A DNA stretch of 38,143 nt from Devosia elaeis (GCF_001650025.1 NZ_LVVY01000103.1:1-38143), one strand, 5' to 3'. Counted from the stretch's first letter, positions 1-7,323 are shown. The notes: a model not told the origin generated them from the sequence alone. A program made the numbers and translations.

Positions 1-59
1 GAGGATAATATGGGGTGATGGGGGTGGGGATAAGTTTTCCGGGAAGACGCGATGCAGCA

Positions 60-208
60 CCCTCCCCCTTGCGGGGAGGGCTGGGGTGGGGGATGGGCGG
101 CAGGGTGTCTGATTTCTAACGCCATTGCCTGCCGACACCCCCTCCCAGCTTCGCTAGGCCTGTCGGCCAAGCTGCGCTACCTCCCCCATCAAGGGGGCGG
201 TGGGGGCT
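60..208. repeat. GC-rich palindromic intergenic repeat cluster
   Basis: The first 307 bases hold no credible gene. A CCCTCCCC / GGGGAGGG stem-loop lies at 60-80. A second C-rich/G-rich segment at about 137-208 contains AGCTTCGCT facing AAGCTGCGCT and CCCCC facing GGGGG. Similar pyrimidine/purine hairpins recur at 7228-7318 in this window. This looks like dispersed alphaproteobacterial intergenic repeat material; the family was not identified. Confidence 0.6.
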
Positions 209-241
209 CGGTGTTTGCCGCACGATCCCGCCACCCACCGC

Positions 242-269
242 TCGTCACCCTCGGGCTTGACCCGAGGGG
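242..269. repeat. Half-copy of family A palindrome (CCCTCGGG...CCCGAGGG)
   Basis: A single arm with CCCTCGGG facing CCCGAGGG around a short centre, preceded by CGTCA. The same arm occurs paired with an inverted partner at 6966-7045 and 28041-28126. It sits about 40 bases past the fumC stop, so it could act as a 3' end structure for the fumC transcript, but there is no clear T-run. Confidence 0.6.
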
Positions 270-307
270 CGTTCACAGGCGCCGCGAAGCGCGGCGTTTG
301 CCGCGCC

Positions 308-1708
308 CTATTTCTTGAGCTTCAGCGGGCCGACCATTTGTTCGGGCTTGACCTCGGCGTCGAATTCCTCGCCGGTGAGCAGGCCGAGATTGATGGCCTC
401 CTCGCGCAGGGTCGTGCCGTTCCTGTGGGCGGTCTTGGCGATCTTGGCGGCGTTGTCGTAGCCGATCTTCCGGTTGAGCGCGGTGACCAGCATCAGCGAC
501 TGATCGACGAGCTGCTTGATGCGCTTGGTGTCGGGCGCGATGCCCACGGCGCAATTGTCGTTAAAACTCTTGGCGGCGTCGGCCAGGAGGCGCACGCTTT
601 GCAGGAAATTGTAGGCAATGACCGGCTTGAACACGTTGAGCTCGAAATTGCCCTGGCTCGCCGCGAAACCGATGGCGGCGTCATTGCCCATCACCTGGGC
701 CACCACCATGGTCATGGCTTCGGACTGGGTCGGATTGACCTTGCCCGGCATGATCGAGGAGCCCGGCTCGTTTTCCGGAATGGTGATTTCCCCGAGGCCA
801 GAACGCGGACCCGAAGCCAGCCAGCGCACGTCATTGGCGATCTTCATGAAGGCCACGGCGAGCTGCTTGAGCGCGCCCGAAGTGCCCACAAAGGCATCGT
901 GGCCGGCGAGCAGGGCGAATTTATTGGGCCCGGTGACGAAATCGTGGCCGGTCAGCTCCGCGATTTCCCTGGCCACGGCCACGGCATAATCGGGATGGGC
1001 ATTGAGCCCGGTGCCGACGGCGGTGCCGCCCAGGGCCAGTTCCTTGAGCTGGGGCATACTCGCCTTGATGGCGTCGAGCGCATAATCGATCTGCGCCACC
1101 CAGCCCGAGATCTCCTGGCCCAGGGTGAGGGGCGTCGCGTCCTGCAGATGCGTGCGGCCGATCTTGACCACGTCCATATATTCGTCCGCCTTGGCGGCGA
1201 GCGTGTCGCGCAGCAGACCGACGCGTTCATAGAGGTAATTCTCGACCGCCTCGACCGCCGCGATATGCATGGCGGTGGGATAGGTGTCGTTGGAACTCTG
1301 GCTCATATTGACGTGGTCATTGGGATGGACCGGCTTTTTCGACCCCATGACCCCGCCGACCATTTCGATGGCGCGGTTGGAAATGACCTCGTTGACATTC
1401 ATGTTGGACTGCGTGCCCGAGCCGGTCTGCCAGACCACGAGCGGGAAATGCTCGCCGAGCTTGCCTTCGATCACCTCGTCGGCGGCGGCCACGATCAGGT
1501 CGCGGGTCTTTTCGTCCATGAGGCCGAGCTTGGTATTGGCCAGCGCGGCCGCCTTCTTGAGAATGCCGAAGGCACGGACGATCTCGGTGGGCATCTTTTC
1601 CCCGCCGATATCGAAATTCATCAGGGAGCGGGCCGTCTGCGCGCCGTAATACTTGTCGCTCGGGACCTCGATATTGCCCATGGTGTCCGATTCGACGCGC
1701 TTGCTCAT
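308..1708 (-). CDS. fumC: Fumarate hydratase, class II
   Basis: Encodes a 466-residue class II (iron-independent) fumarase, the cytosolic TCA-cycle enzyme that interconverts fumarate and malate. Length matches the family. The superfamily signature [11 protein letters not shown] is intact in the C-terminal half, and [15 protein letters not shown] carries the catalytic His region. The start [15 protein letters not shown] fits known N-termini, where the ESDTMG segment opens the fold. The gene is leftward and single, 121 bases downstream of rpmF, which reads in the same direction; no strong terminator separates them. The neighbouring pyruvate carboxylase and asd genes also act around oxaloacetate and aspartate, but they are not part of the same transcription unit. 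Confidence 0.97.
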   Translation of the reverse strand: MSKRVESDTMGNIEVPSDKYYGAQTARSLMNFDIGGEKMPTEIVRAFGILKKAAALANTKLGLMDEKTRDLIVAAADEVIEGKLGEHFPLVVWQTGSGTQSNMNVNEVISNRAIEMVGGVMGSKKPVHPNDHVNMSQSSNDTYPTAMHIAAVEAVENYLYERVGLLRDTLAAKADEYMDVVKIGRTHLQDATPLTLGQEISGWVAQIDYALDAIKASMPQLKELALGGTAVGTGLNAHPDYAVAVAREIAELTGHDFVTGPNKFALLAGHDAFVGTSGALKQLAVAFMKIANDVRWLASGPRSGLGEITIPENEPGSSIMPGKVNPTQSEAMTMVVAQVMGNDAAIGFAASQGNFELNVFKPVIAYNFLQSVRLLADAAKSFNDNCAVGIAPDTKRIKQLVDQSLMLVTALNRKIGYDNAAKIAKTAHRNGTTLREEAINLGLLTGEEFDAEVKPEQMVGPLKLKK

Positions 1709-1829
1709 GACTGCCTCTGCTCCTTGTGGGCCGCTTCTCTCGGCGGCGGAAAACCAAACGGCCGACCCTTGTGGGGGCCGGCCGCTCGAATATCAGATAA
1801 AGCGCATCGGCGCCAAACAGCCTTTCGGC

Positions 1830-2009
1830 TTACTTCTTGACCGCCAGGATCTGGCGACCGCGATACATGCCGGTCTTGAGGTCGACGTGATGCGGACGAC
1901 GCAGCTCGCCCGAATCCTTGTCTTCGACATAGGTGGGGTTGGCGATCGCGTCGGCCGAGCGGCGGAAGCCGCGCTTCATCGGCGAGGTCTTGCGTTTTGG
2001 CACAGCCAT
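1830..2009 (-). CDS. rpmF: 50S ribosomal protein L32
   Basis: A 59-residue basic protein beginning [20 protein letters not shown], the characteristic N-terminus of bacterial L32. The reading frame continues upstream to another ATG at 2030, but the conserved MAVPK start at 2009 has a GGAG Shine-Dalgarno about 9 bases upstream and is chosen. The C-terminus [10 protein letters not shown] is typical of alphaproteobacterial L32. It lacks the CxxC zinc pairs found in some L32 proteins. In related rhizobia rpmF lies next to mtgA; here the brnT-brnA pair separates the two, which suggests an insertion. The 75 bases upstream hold two adjacent hairpins, described separately. Confidence 0.97.
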   Translation of the reverse strand: MAVPKRKTSPMKRGFRRSADAIANPTYVEDKDSGELRRPHHVDLKTGMYRGRQILAVKK

Positions 2010-2039
2010 AATCGGTACTCCGAAAATCAAAATCGTTGC

Positions 2040-2070
2040 GCCGCCGAAAGCGGCCAGAGACGTGTCTCTG
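2040..2070 (-). promoter_or_regulatory. Two adjacent hairpins in the rpmF leader
   Basis: Read on the minus strand, CAGAGAC/GTCTCTG with a two-base loop (2055-2070) is followed at once by GCCGC/GCGGC with loop TTTCG (2040-2054), ending about 30 bases before the rpmF start. A palindrome GCTCTATAGAGC at 2084-2095 lies just upstream and could hold a -10 element. Function is unproven; ribosomal protein leaders often carry autoregulatory structure. Confidence 0.4.
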
Positions 2071-2133
2071 TCAGGATTGGGGGGCTCTATAGAGCAAGAC
2101 TGGCGGCTTGGCTAGGGGCTTCGCGCCGTGCCG

Positions 2134-2249
2134 AAGGCAAATTCGCTCCAGCGGAGCGAATTTAGGCGAGAAGGCCATGAGACTTCGCCGGCGATCCGCA
2201 GGACAAAAGGCTCCGGTGGAGCCTTTTGGGCCGAAGAAGGCCACGAGAC
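2134..2249. repeat. Tandem hairpin repeat, two units of about 66 bases
   Basis: Two perfect stem-loops stand in tandem: an 11-bp stem AAATTCGCTCC/GGAGCGAATTT with a 3-base loop at 2139-2163, and a 10-bp stem AAAAGGCTCC/GGAGCCTTTT with a 3-base loop at 2205-2227. Each is followed by AGAAGGCCAYGAGAC (2169-2183 and 2235-2249). The spacing and shared tail show that one unit was duplicated. It lies between the rpmF promoter area and brnT. The rest of 2010-2346 has no convincing gene. Confidence 0.75.
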
Positions 2250-2305
2250 CTATGGTCGAGTGGCAGGCTCGAATGGCGGGAGACCCGCCCCTTGCATCGC
2301 TGAAT

Positions 2306-2322
2306 TATTGTATGTACATTAA
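2306..2322 (+). promoter_or_regulatory. Candidate operator of brnTA (imperfect dyad around TGTACA)
   Basis: An A+T-rich patch with TTGTATGTACATTAA lies 25-40 bases upstream of the brnT start, centred on the palindrome TGTACA at 2313-2318. BrnA antitoxins are DNA-binding autorepressors that use palindromes at this location, so this is the natural operator candidate. The match was made by eye only. Confidence 0.35.
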
Positions 2323-2346
2323 CGCAAGGCTTGGGGGAAGCCGGCA

Positions 2347-2616
2347 ATGTATGAATGGGACGAGGCAAAGGACGCGAGCAATCGTGCCAAGCACGGCATC
2401 GGCTTTGCGATGGCTGAGGCGTTTGAATGGGACAATGCCGTGTTCCAGCAAGACACCCGCTTTGACCACGGTGAAGAGCGGTTTCGTGCATTCGGCTTCA
2501 TCGCCGAACGCCTTTACTGCCTTGCCTATACGATGCGCGGGGACAATATCCGTATCATCAGCCTGCGCCCAATGCACATGAAGGAGGCAAAACGCTATGG
2601 CCTCGGCAAAGACTAA
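2347..2616 (+). CDS. brnT: BrnT family toxin of a type II toxin-antitoxin pair
   Basis: An 89-residue protein with the BrnT pattern: an N-terminal WDEAKDASNRAKHGI segment (usual form W-D-x-x-K-x-x-x-N-x-x-K-H-G-I), a central acidic/aromatic stretch, a repeated RxxxxG sheet region, and the C-terminal SLRPMHMKEAKRY helix (usual form S-x-R-x-x-x-x-x-E-x-x-x-Y). BrnT toxins are RelE-fold ribonucleases that block translation and are neutralised by BrnA. The stop lies 20 bases inside the following brnA gene, the normal toxin-first order for this system. It is rightward, against both rpmF and mtgA. Confidence 0.93.
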   Translation: MYEWDEAKDASNRAKHGIGFAMAEAFEWDNAVFQQDTRFDHGEERFRAFGFIAERLYCLAYTMRGDNIRIISLRPMHMKEAKRYGLGKD

Positions 2617-2884
2617 AGGCCCGCCGCCCGATGACTATGATCCTGCGGCCCCTCTTACAGACGCGGAAATCAAGACGCTTCGTCCCGCTCGGGAATTTTT
2701 CGCGGAGCGTGGCATCCCCATGCCCGTGCCCCGCAAGCCCGGGCGGCCACGCCAGGACGAAACCAAGGTCAGCGTGACCATGCGGCTCGATGCCAATATC
2801 GTCGAACATTTCAAGAGCCAGGGACCTGGCTGGCAGACCCGCATCAACAAGGTTCTGGCCGACAAGGTCGCCAAGAGCCGCTAA
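2597..2884 (+). CDS. brnA: BrnA family antitoxin (ribbon-helix-helix type)
   Basis: A 95-residue protein overlapping brnT by 20 bases. It has a Pro-rich N-terminus, the GRPRQDETKVSVTMRLDANI strand and helix expected of a ribbon-helix-helix DNA-binding domain, and an ending GWQTRINKVLADKV typical of BrnA. The antitoxin binds BrnT through its N-terminal part and represses the operon through its C-terminal domain. GGAGGCAAAACGCT lies just before the ATG as a good Shine-Dalgarno. The stop TAA overlaps the stop of the convergent mtgA gene (2881-2884), so no spacer separates the two operons. Confidence 0.93.
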   Translation: MASAKTKGPPPDDYDPAAPLTDAEIKTLRPAREFFAERGIPMPVPRKPGRPRQDETKVSVTMRLDANIVEHFKSQGPGWQTRINKVLADKVAKSR

Positions 2885-3591
2885 AGCGCCAGCCTTCCGT
2901 CCTGGCCGACGCAGGCGGCGCGCTGGCCATATTGGCGGGCGCGGTTTTCCACGATGCCGGCCACCCGCAGCAATCCGGCATTGGGGCGGGCCGGATCGCG
3001 CAGCAGCGGATTGGGCAGGGTGACGGCGAGCAGGCTCGCCGTGCGCCAATCGAGATTTTGCGGTTCGCGCCCGAAGGCATGGGCGCTGCCGGCGGCGACG
3101 CCGAACTGTCCGGACGGGCCCCATTCGGCGATATTGAGATAAATCTCCATGATCCGCTTCTTGGGCATGACCAGATCGATATAGGCGGCCAGCGGCACTT
3201 CCAGCGCCTTGCGCAGCACGCTCTGCCCGTTCCACAGGAACAGGTTGCGCGCCACCTGCATGGTGATGGTGGAGGCCCCGCGCGCGTCGCGACCGGCCAG
3301 GTAATTGTCGACCTCCGCCCGCAGCGCCGCGACATCGATGCCCCAATGGCGGCAGAATTGTCCGTCTTCGGAGAGGATCACCGACGCCTTGAGCCGGTCG
3401 GAAATGTCGTCGATATCGCGCCAGATGCGGGTGACGTCCTGGCCCGTGGCCATGCGCGCCAGCATGGGCACCGAGACCGGCTGGACCACGAGATAGACCG
3501 GGGTGAGCACCAGCGGAATGGCCACCAGCCCCGCCAGGATGACGAGGGGAATGCGCAAGAAGCGCCAGATCGTCTTGGAGCGCCGGGCCAT
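2881..3591 (-). CDS. mtgA: Monofunctional biosynthetic peptidoglycan transglycosylase
   Basis: A 236-residue GT51 enzyme that polymerises lipid II into glycan strands in the periplasm. A basic N-terminus is followed by one membrane anchor at about residues 12-35 (IPLVILAGLVAIPLVLTPVY). The hallmark motifs are present: SEDGQFCRHWGID with the catalytic Glu, RGASTITMQVARN, and KKRIMEIYLNIAEWG. Length matches MtgA, and there is no transpeptidase domain. The start has AGAGGGAG as Shine-Dalgarno. It diverges from the polyprenyl synthase gene by 84 bases; that enzyme may feed the undecaprenyl carrier used by MtgA. The stop overlaps brnA. Confidence 0.95.
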   Translation of the reverse strand: MARRSKTIWRFLRIPLVILAGLVAIPLVLTPVYLVVQPVSVPMLARMATGQDVTRIWRDIDDISDRLKASVILSEDGQFCRHWGIDVAALRAEVDNYLAGRDARGASTITMQVARNLFLWNGQSVLRKALEVPLAAYIDLVMPKKRIMEIYLNIAEWGPSGQFGVAAGSAHAFGREPQNLDWRTASLLAVTLPNPLLRDPARPNAGLLRVAGIVENRARQYGQRAACVGQDGRLAL

Positions 3592-3675
3592 GGCTCCCTC
3601 TTAGCCGCTGCGCCGCCGATAGGCCAGTACGCAGACGCCCTTGCTCCCCACGGGGCAAACGGCTAGCAACAGGCC

Positions 3676-4578
3676 ATGTACGACTTTTCCGCCGACAGCG
3701 CCGATTGCGCCGGGGCCCTGGAGGCCGCCCTTTCCGAATACCTGACCGGCAACGGATTGTCGGGGCCGGGCCCGGCCGCCGACCGGCTGATCGAGGCCAT
3801 GCGGCACGGGAGCCTGGCCGGCGGCAAGCGCTTGCGCCCCCTCCTGGTGCGGCAGGCCGCCGCCATCTTCTCGGTGCCGCGCGAGCGCGCCCTGCCCGCC
3901 GGGCTGGCCGTGGAAATGGTGCATTGCTATTCGCTGGTCCATGACGACCTGCCGGCCATGGACGACGACAATGTGCGCCGCGGCCGCCCCACCGTGCACC
4001 GGGCCTATGACGAAGCCACCGCCATCCTGGCCGGCGACGCCCTGCTGACCCATGCCTTCGCCGTGCTCGCCCGGCCCGATTGCCACCCCGATCCGGCGGT
4101 GCGCGTGGCCCTGGTGGCCGAGCTGGCCGCCGGCGCCGGCGCCGGGGGCATGGTGGGCGGGCAGATGCGCGACATCGAGGGGGAAAGCACCCGCTTTTCC
4201 GAAATCGAGATCGCCACCATGCAGGCGATGAAGACCGGCGCGCTGATCCGCGCCTCGGTGCGCATGGGGGCCCTGCTCGGCGGCGCCGATCCGCGGGCGC
4301 TCTCCGCCCTCACCGCCTATGCCGAGGCGGCCGGGCGCGCCTTCCAGCTGGCCGACGACATTCTCGACGTCACCGCCTCGCCCGAAACCATGGGCAAGGC
4401 CACCGGCAAGGATGCAGAGGCCGGCAAACAGACGCTGGTGTCCCGATATGGCCTGGACGAGGCGCGGCGGCTGCTGGACCGGATCGTGGGCGAGGCCCTG
4501 TCGGCCCTGCGCACTTTCGGCCCCCGCGCCGACGGGCTGCGCGCCACCGCCCGCTATTTCGCCAGCCGGGAGAAGTGA
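3676..4578 (+). CDS. ispA: Polyprenyl (farnesyl) diphosphate synthase
   Basis: A 300-residue trans-prenyl transferase of the short-chain, farnesyl diphosphate synthase-like class; it condenses isopentenyl diphosphate with allylic diphosphates in the cytosol. Visible motifs are GGKRLRP (49-55), the first Asp-rich motif DDLPAMDDD (90-98) with the two-residue insertion typical of bacterial FPPS, GGQMRDIEGE (161-170), and the second Asp-rich motif QLADDILD (224-231). It starts a rightward cluster; the MOSC gene begins two bases after its stop. The start is set by length and a weak AGG upstream. Geranylgeranyl or farnesyl specificity cannot be told apart by eye. Confidence 0.88.
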   Translation: MYDFSADSADCAGALEAALSEYLTGNGLSGPGPAADRLIEAMRHGSLAGGKRLRPLLVRQAAAIFSVPRERALPAGLAVEMVHCYSLVHDDLPAMDDDNVRRGRPTVHRAYDEATAILAGDALLTHAFAVLARPDCHPDPAVRVALVAELAAGAGAGGMVGGQMRDIEGESTRFSEIEIATMQAMKTGALIRASVRMGALLGGADPRALSALTAYAEAAGRAFQLADDILDVTASPETMGKATGKDAEAGKQTLVSRYGLDEARRLLDRIVGEALSALRTFGPRADGLRATARYFASREK

Positions 4579-4580
4579 GC

Positions 4581-5213
4581 ATGGCCGCGCTGCGCAGCGT
4601 CAATATCGGCATCCCGCGCAATATTCCGGGCACCCGCACCCCCACCGGCATCTATAAGGACCCGGCCGCCGGGCCGGTCGCCATTACCCGCGAGGGCCTC
4701 GAAGGCGACATCATCGCCGACCGCCAGCATCATGGCGGGGCCGACCAGGCCGTCTATGTCTATTTCGAGGACGATTACCAATTCTGGGCCGGCGAGGGCG
4801 TGGCCACGGCGCCGGGCCTTTTCGGCGAGAACCTGACCATTGCCGGCCCCGATAGCGCCCATACCGCCATCGGCGACCGTTTCGCCATCGGCGATGTGGT
4901 GCTGGAAGTGAGCTATCACCGCACGCCCTGCATGACCTTCGCCGCCAAGATGGGCGAGCCCCGCTGGCTCAAGCGCTTCCACCAGGCGCGCCGGCCCGGC
5001 GCCTATTGCCGGGTGATCTCCCCCGGCAAGGTGGAAGCGGGCATGGACATATCGGTCACGCCCTATGCCGGCGAGCGCATTTCAATGGCCGAACTCATGG
5101 GCCTGGACGGCATGGCCGACCTGCCCCGCGACTTCATGCGCCGCGCCCTGACCACGCCGATCCGCGACAAGACGCGGTTCAAATATGAAAACCGCCTCGC
5201 CAGCCTGTTCTGA
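4581..5213 (+). CDS. MOSC domain-containing protein, YiiM-like
   Basis: A 210-residue protein with a MOSC beta-barrel (about 20-165), including the HHGGADQAVYVY segment, GLFGENLTI and the conserved Cys in YHRTPCMTF. It ends in a three-helix C-terminal part (GERISMAELMGLDGM) of the YiiM type. MOSC proteins bind molybdenum cofactor; E. coli YiiM acts in reduction of N-hydroxylated base analogues together with partner proteins. The start MAALRSVNIGIPRNI lies two bases past the ispA stop, and this choice drops the long shadow frame through ispA. The next gene follows after 9 bases. The substrate is unknown here. Confidence 0.85.
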   Translation: MAALRSVNIGIPRNIPGTRTPTGIYKDPAAGPVAITREGLEGDIIADRQHHGGADQAVYVYFEDDYQFWAGEGVATAPGLFGENLTIAGPDSAHTAIGDRFAIGDVVLEVSYHRTPCMTFAAKMGEPRWLKRFHQARRPGAYCRVISPGKVEAGMDISVTPYAGERISMAELMGLDGMADLPRDFMRRALTTPIRDKTRFKYENRLASLF

Positions 5214-5222
5214 GACCGATCC

Positions 5223-5690
5223 ATGAGCCTGCAATCCGTCCGCGACGACCTCGCCGCCCGCGCCCCCGACCTGACCGTCATCGTCACCGAGGCCTCGACC
5301 GCCACGGTGCAATTGGCCGCTGCGGTGCATGGGGTGGAACCGGGGCAGATCGCCAAGACGCTGTGCATCCGCGTCAAGGACGAGGAATTCCTGCTGGTGA
5401 CGCGCGGCGATGCCCGGCTCGACAACCAGAAATCCAAGGCCGCCTTTGGCGGCCGCCCCCGCATGCTGGGCGCCGAGGACGTGGAGCGGCTGACCAGCCA
5501 CAAGGTGGGCGGGGTCTGTCCCTTCGGCCTGCCGGCGCCGCTGCCGATCTTTCTCGACACCTCGCTCAAGATCTATGATCTGGTGATCCCGGCCGGCGGC
5601 GACACCCATGCCTCGGTCAAGCTCGACCTGGCGCGGCTGGCCGAATTGTGCGGCTCGCGCTGGGTGGATGCCTGCCAAATGCCCGAATGA
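5223..5690 (+). CDS. YbaK/EbsC family aminoacyl-tRNA deacylase
   Basis: A 155-residue single-domain protein of the YbaK/ProX-like editing fold, which hydrolyses mischarged aminoacyl-tRNA in trans. The family features are AKTLCIRVKDEEFLLVTRGDARLD, the conserved Lys in NQKSKAA, and the glycine-rich KVGGVCPFGLP motif, followed by a FLDTSL segment. Exact specificity (Cys-tRNAPro or another) is not evident. Its last bases overlap the start of the following methyltransferase gene as ATGA, so translation is probably coupled. It is third in the rightward ispA cluster. Confidence 0.88.
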   Translation: MSLQSVRDDLAARAPDLTVIVTEASTATVQLAAAVHGVEPGQIAKTLCIRVKDEEFLLVTRGDARLDNQKSKAAFGGRPRMLGAEDVERLTSHKVGGVCPFGLPAPLPIFLDTSLKIYDLVIPAGGDTHASVKLDLARLAELCGSRWVDACQMPE

Positions 5691-6298
5691 GGCCGCCGGA
5701 AGACTTCATCCGCAGCCGGCTCGTGCCGGAACCCCTGCCCTTCCGGCCCGACATAAAGCTCTATCGCCCCACGCCGCAGAGCGGGCTCATCGCCTGGCTC
5801 GCCGAACAGGGCCGGGCCGAAGACCCGCCCTATTGGGCCTATGCCTGGGCAGGCGGGGCGGCGCTGGCGCTGCATCTGCGCGACAATCCGCACCTGGTCG
5901 CGGGCCGGAGCGCGCTCGATTTCGGCGCAGGCTCGGGCCTGGTGGGAATAGCGGCCGCCCGGGCCGGCGCCATCGTGGCGGCCTTCGAGCCGGACCCGAT
6001 CGGCCGGGCAGCCATTGCCCTCAATGCGGCGGCCAATGGCGTGACGATCGAAATCGTCGATGTGCCGATGGCGGCCGAGATCGTCCTGGCGGGCGATGTG
6101 TTCTACGACAAAGCCGTGGCGGGGCGCACCCTGCCCGCGCTCCAGGCCCTGGCGGCAAAGGGCGCCACGGTGCTGGTGGGCGACCCTTTCCGCCGCGACC
6201 TGCCCCAAGCGGCGCTGACGCTGCTGGCCGAATATGAAGTGCCGGACATGGGCGGCGGCGCCTGGCTGCGGGCCGGCATCTTCGCCCTGCGCCCCTAG
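5687..6298 (+). CDS. Class I SAM-dependent methyltransferase, METTL20/ETFB-lysine methyltransferase-like
   Basis: A 203-residue Rossmann methyltransferase. Motif I is LDFGAGSGLVGIAAARAGA, preceded by PPYWAYAWAGGAALALHL, which resembles the PYWAxxWPGG segment of the METTL20 group. Members from Agrobacterium and human mitochondria methylate lysines of the electron transfer flavoprotein beta subunit, and this family is often mislabelled as ribosomal L11 or nicotinamide methyltransferase. GDVFYD fits the post-motif II position. The ATG at 5687 overlaps the preceding stop as ATGA, so this start is preferred over an upstream ATG at 5648. The substrate is inferred from family only. Confidence 0.8.
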   Translation: MRPPEDFIRSRLVPEPLPFRPDIKLYRPTPQSGLIAWLAEQGRAEDPPYWAYAWAGGAALALHLRDNPHLVAGRSALDFGAGSGLVGIAAARAGAIVAAFEPDPIGRAAIALNAAANGVTIEIVDVPMAAEIVLAGDVFYDKAVAGRTLPALQALAAKGATVLVGDPFRRDLPQAALTLLAEYEVPDMGGGAWLRAGIFALRP

Positions 6299-6421
6299 AA
6301 TATCGGACATGCCCACCGGAACCTTGCCCGGAAAACCGCCCTGTCCTATATCCCAGCCGCGAGGACGACCTCCCCCATAATGGGTATCGTTCGGGACGGC
6401 CCGGAAAGTATGGTGATTCCC

Positions 6422-6871
6422 ATGCGCAATACCGCCGACCGTATCCGCCACGCCGTCTCTTTCGAGATCATCGGCATCCTGCTGGCCACGCCCCTGGCCG
6501 CCTTCGCCTTCCAGCTCCATGCCGGCGACAGCGCCGTCATCGTCATCGGCAGCGCCACAATCGCGATGGCCTGGAACTATGTCTACAATTTCATCTTCGA
6601 CCACGCCATGACCCGCTGGCGCGGCACGACGCTCAAATCCCCGCCCATCCGCGTGCTGCACGCAGTGCTGTTCGAGCTCGGGCTGTTGATGATGCTGATG
6701 CCGCTGATCGCCCTTTACCTGGGCATCTCGCTCTGGCACGCCCTGGTGCTCGACCTGGGTTTCGCGCTGTTCTACATGCTCTATGCGCTGGTCTTCAACT
6801 GGGCCTATGACCGGATCTTCCCGCTGCCCGAATGGCAGGCGGAAAAGAGCCGGGCCGGCAAGGCCGCCTGA
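6422..6871 (+). CDS. PACE-type multidrug/biguanide efflux transporter
   Basis: A 149-residue membrane protein with four predicted membrane helices arranged as two repeated halves, each with a WNYVYNFIFD- or FNWAYDRIFPLP-like ending. This is the bacterial transmembrane pair domain of PACE (AceI-like) exporters, which pump small cationic or aliphatic compounds across the inner membrane. PACE proteins usually begin M-R-x-T-x-x-R-I-x-H, so MRNTADRIRHAVSFE at 6422 is chosen; in-frame ATGs at 6380 and 6410 also exist. The gene follows the methyltransferase by 123 bases and may have its own promoter. Confidence 0.85.
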   Translation: MRNTADRIRHAVSFEIIGILLATPLAAFAFQLHAGDSAVIVIGSATIAMAWNYVYNFIFDHAMTRWRGTTLKSPPIRVLHAVLFELGLLMMLMPLIALYLGISLWHALVLDLGFALFYMLYALVFNWAYDRIFPLPEWQAEKSRAGKAA

Positions 6872-6965
6872 GGCAAGCGCCCGGGGCGGGTCTAGAGCAG
6901 TCCATATTTGGCGGGTTGAGGGAGGGCGCCATCAGTGGATGGCTGCACCACTCTCACTCGCCAAT

Positions 6966-7045
6966 CGCCACCCCTGGGCTCGACCCGAGGGCGTTTGCGA
7001 TGCACCCAAAGACAAAGAACCCTCGGGTCAGGCCCGAGGGTGACG
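6966..7045. repeat. Family A bipartite palindromic repeat
   Basis: Two arms of about 26 bases stand as inverted copies around a loop of about 28 bases: one arm ends CTCGACCCGAGGG at 6991, the other starts CCCTCGGGTCAGG at 7020 and ends GGGTGACG. Each arm is itself a palindrome (CCCTCGGG/CCCGAGGG). The same structure lies at 28041-28126. It is located in a 229-base gap between the PACE gene and the microprotein gene, which otherwise shows nothing. Confidence 0.8.
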
Positions 7046-7100
7046 ATCGCGATTGGGTTGGATGCGCGATGGAACCGTGTCCGCTTAAAGGTGAAACGCT

Positions 7101-7187
7101 CTAGATCTGCCCCATCAGCTTGAGGCCACCGAGCACCAGGATCAGCACGGCCAGCCAGAACAGGCGTCTTTGGTTGCGTTCGTTCAT
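7101..7187 (-). CDS. 28-residue single-span membrane microprotein (hypothetical)
   Basis: A short frame encoding a polar, basic N-terminus (MNERNQRRLF) and one hydrophobic helix (WLAVLILVLGGLKLMG), ending QI. GAGGG lies about 10 bases upstream of the ATG. It reads in the same direction as ispG, whose stop is 137 bases upstream, with a palindromic repeat in between. The clean positive-inside membrane anchor pattern and Shine-Dalgarno make it a plausible real gene, but I do not recognise it and length alone gives no proof. It could be a small membrane-bound regulator or a chance frame. Confidence 0.45.
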   Translation of the reverse strand: MNERNQRRLFWLAVLILVLGGLKLMGQI

Positions 7188-7227
7188 GAATGAAGCCCTC
7201 TCGATCCTGATGGATGGGACGCTATCC

Positions 7228-7318
7228 CCCTCACCCGTCTCGGCCTGCGGCCGATCCTCCCTCTCCCCGAGGGGGAGAGGAACAGAGGCACACGCCGGAT
7301 GAGGGGGATACCCCGGCC
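7228..7318. repeat. GC-rich palindromic repeat downstream of ispG
   Basis: This holds the stem-loop CCTCTCCCC/GGGGAGAGG (7260-7280) inside a longer inverted arrangement: CCCCCTCA near 7226 faces TGAGGGGG near 7310, with CGGCCTGCGGCCG between. It resembles the repeats at 60-208 and lies immediately 3' of ispG, so it probably also forms the 3' end of the ispG transcript. Confidence 0.6.
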
Positions 7319-7323
7319 GGTAG

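Noticed and set aside
1801..1832. Intrinsic terminator for rpmF (AGCC-GAAA-GGCT)
   Set aside because: The stem is only four base pairs and the following T-run is short; too weak to call.
200..1840. Long plus-strand frame opposite fumC
   Set aside because: Antisense shadow of fumarase; low-complexity GHD/RLG composition and no family resemblance.
2250..2295. tRNA-like fragment (GAGTGGCAGGCTCGAAT followed by a GC hairpin)
   Set aside because: Stem pairings of a D-arm, anticodon arm and T-arm cannot be drawn, and there is no acceptor stem or CCA.
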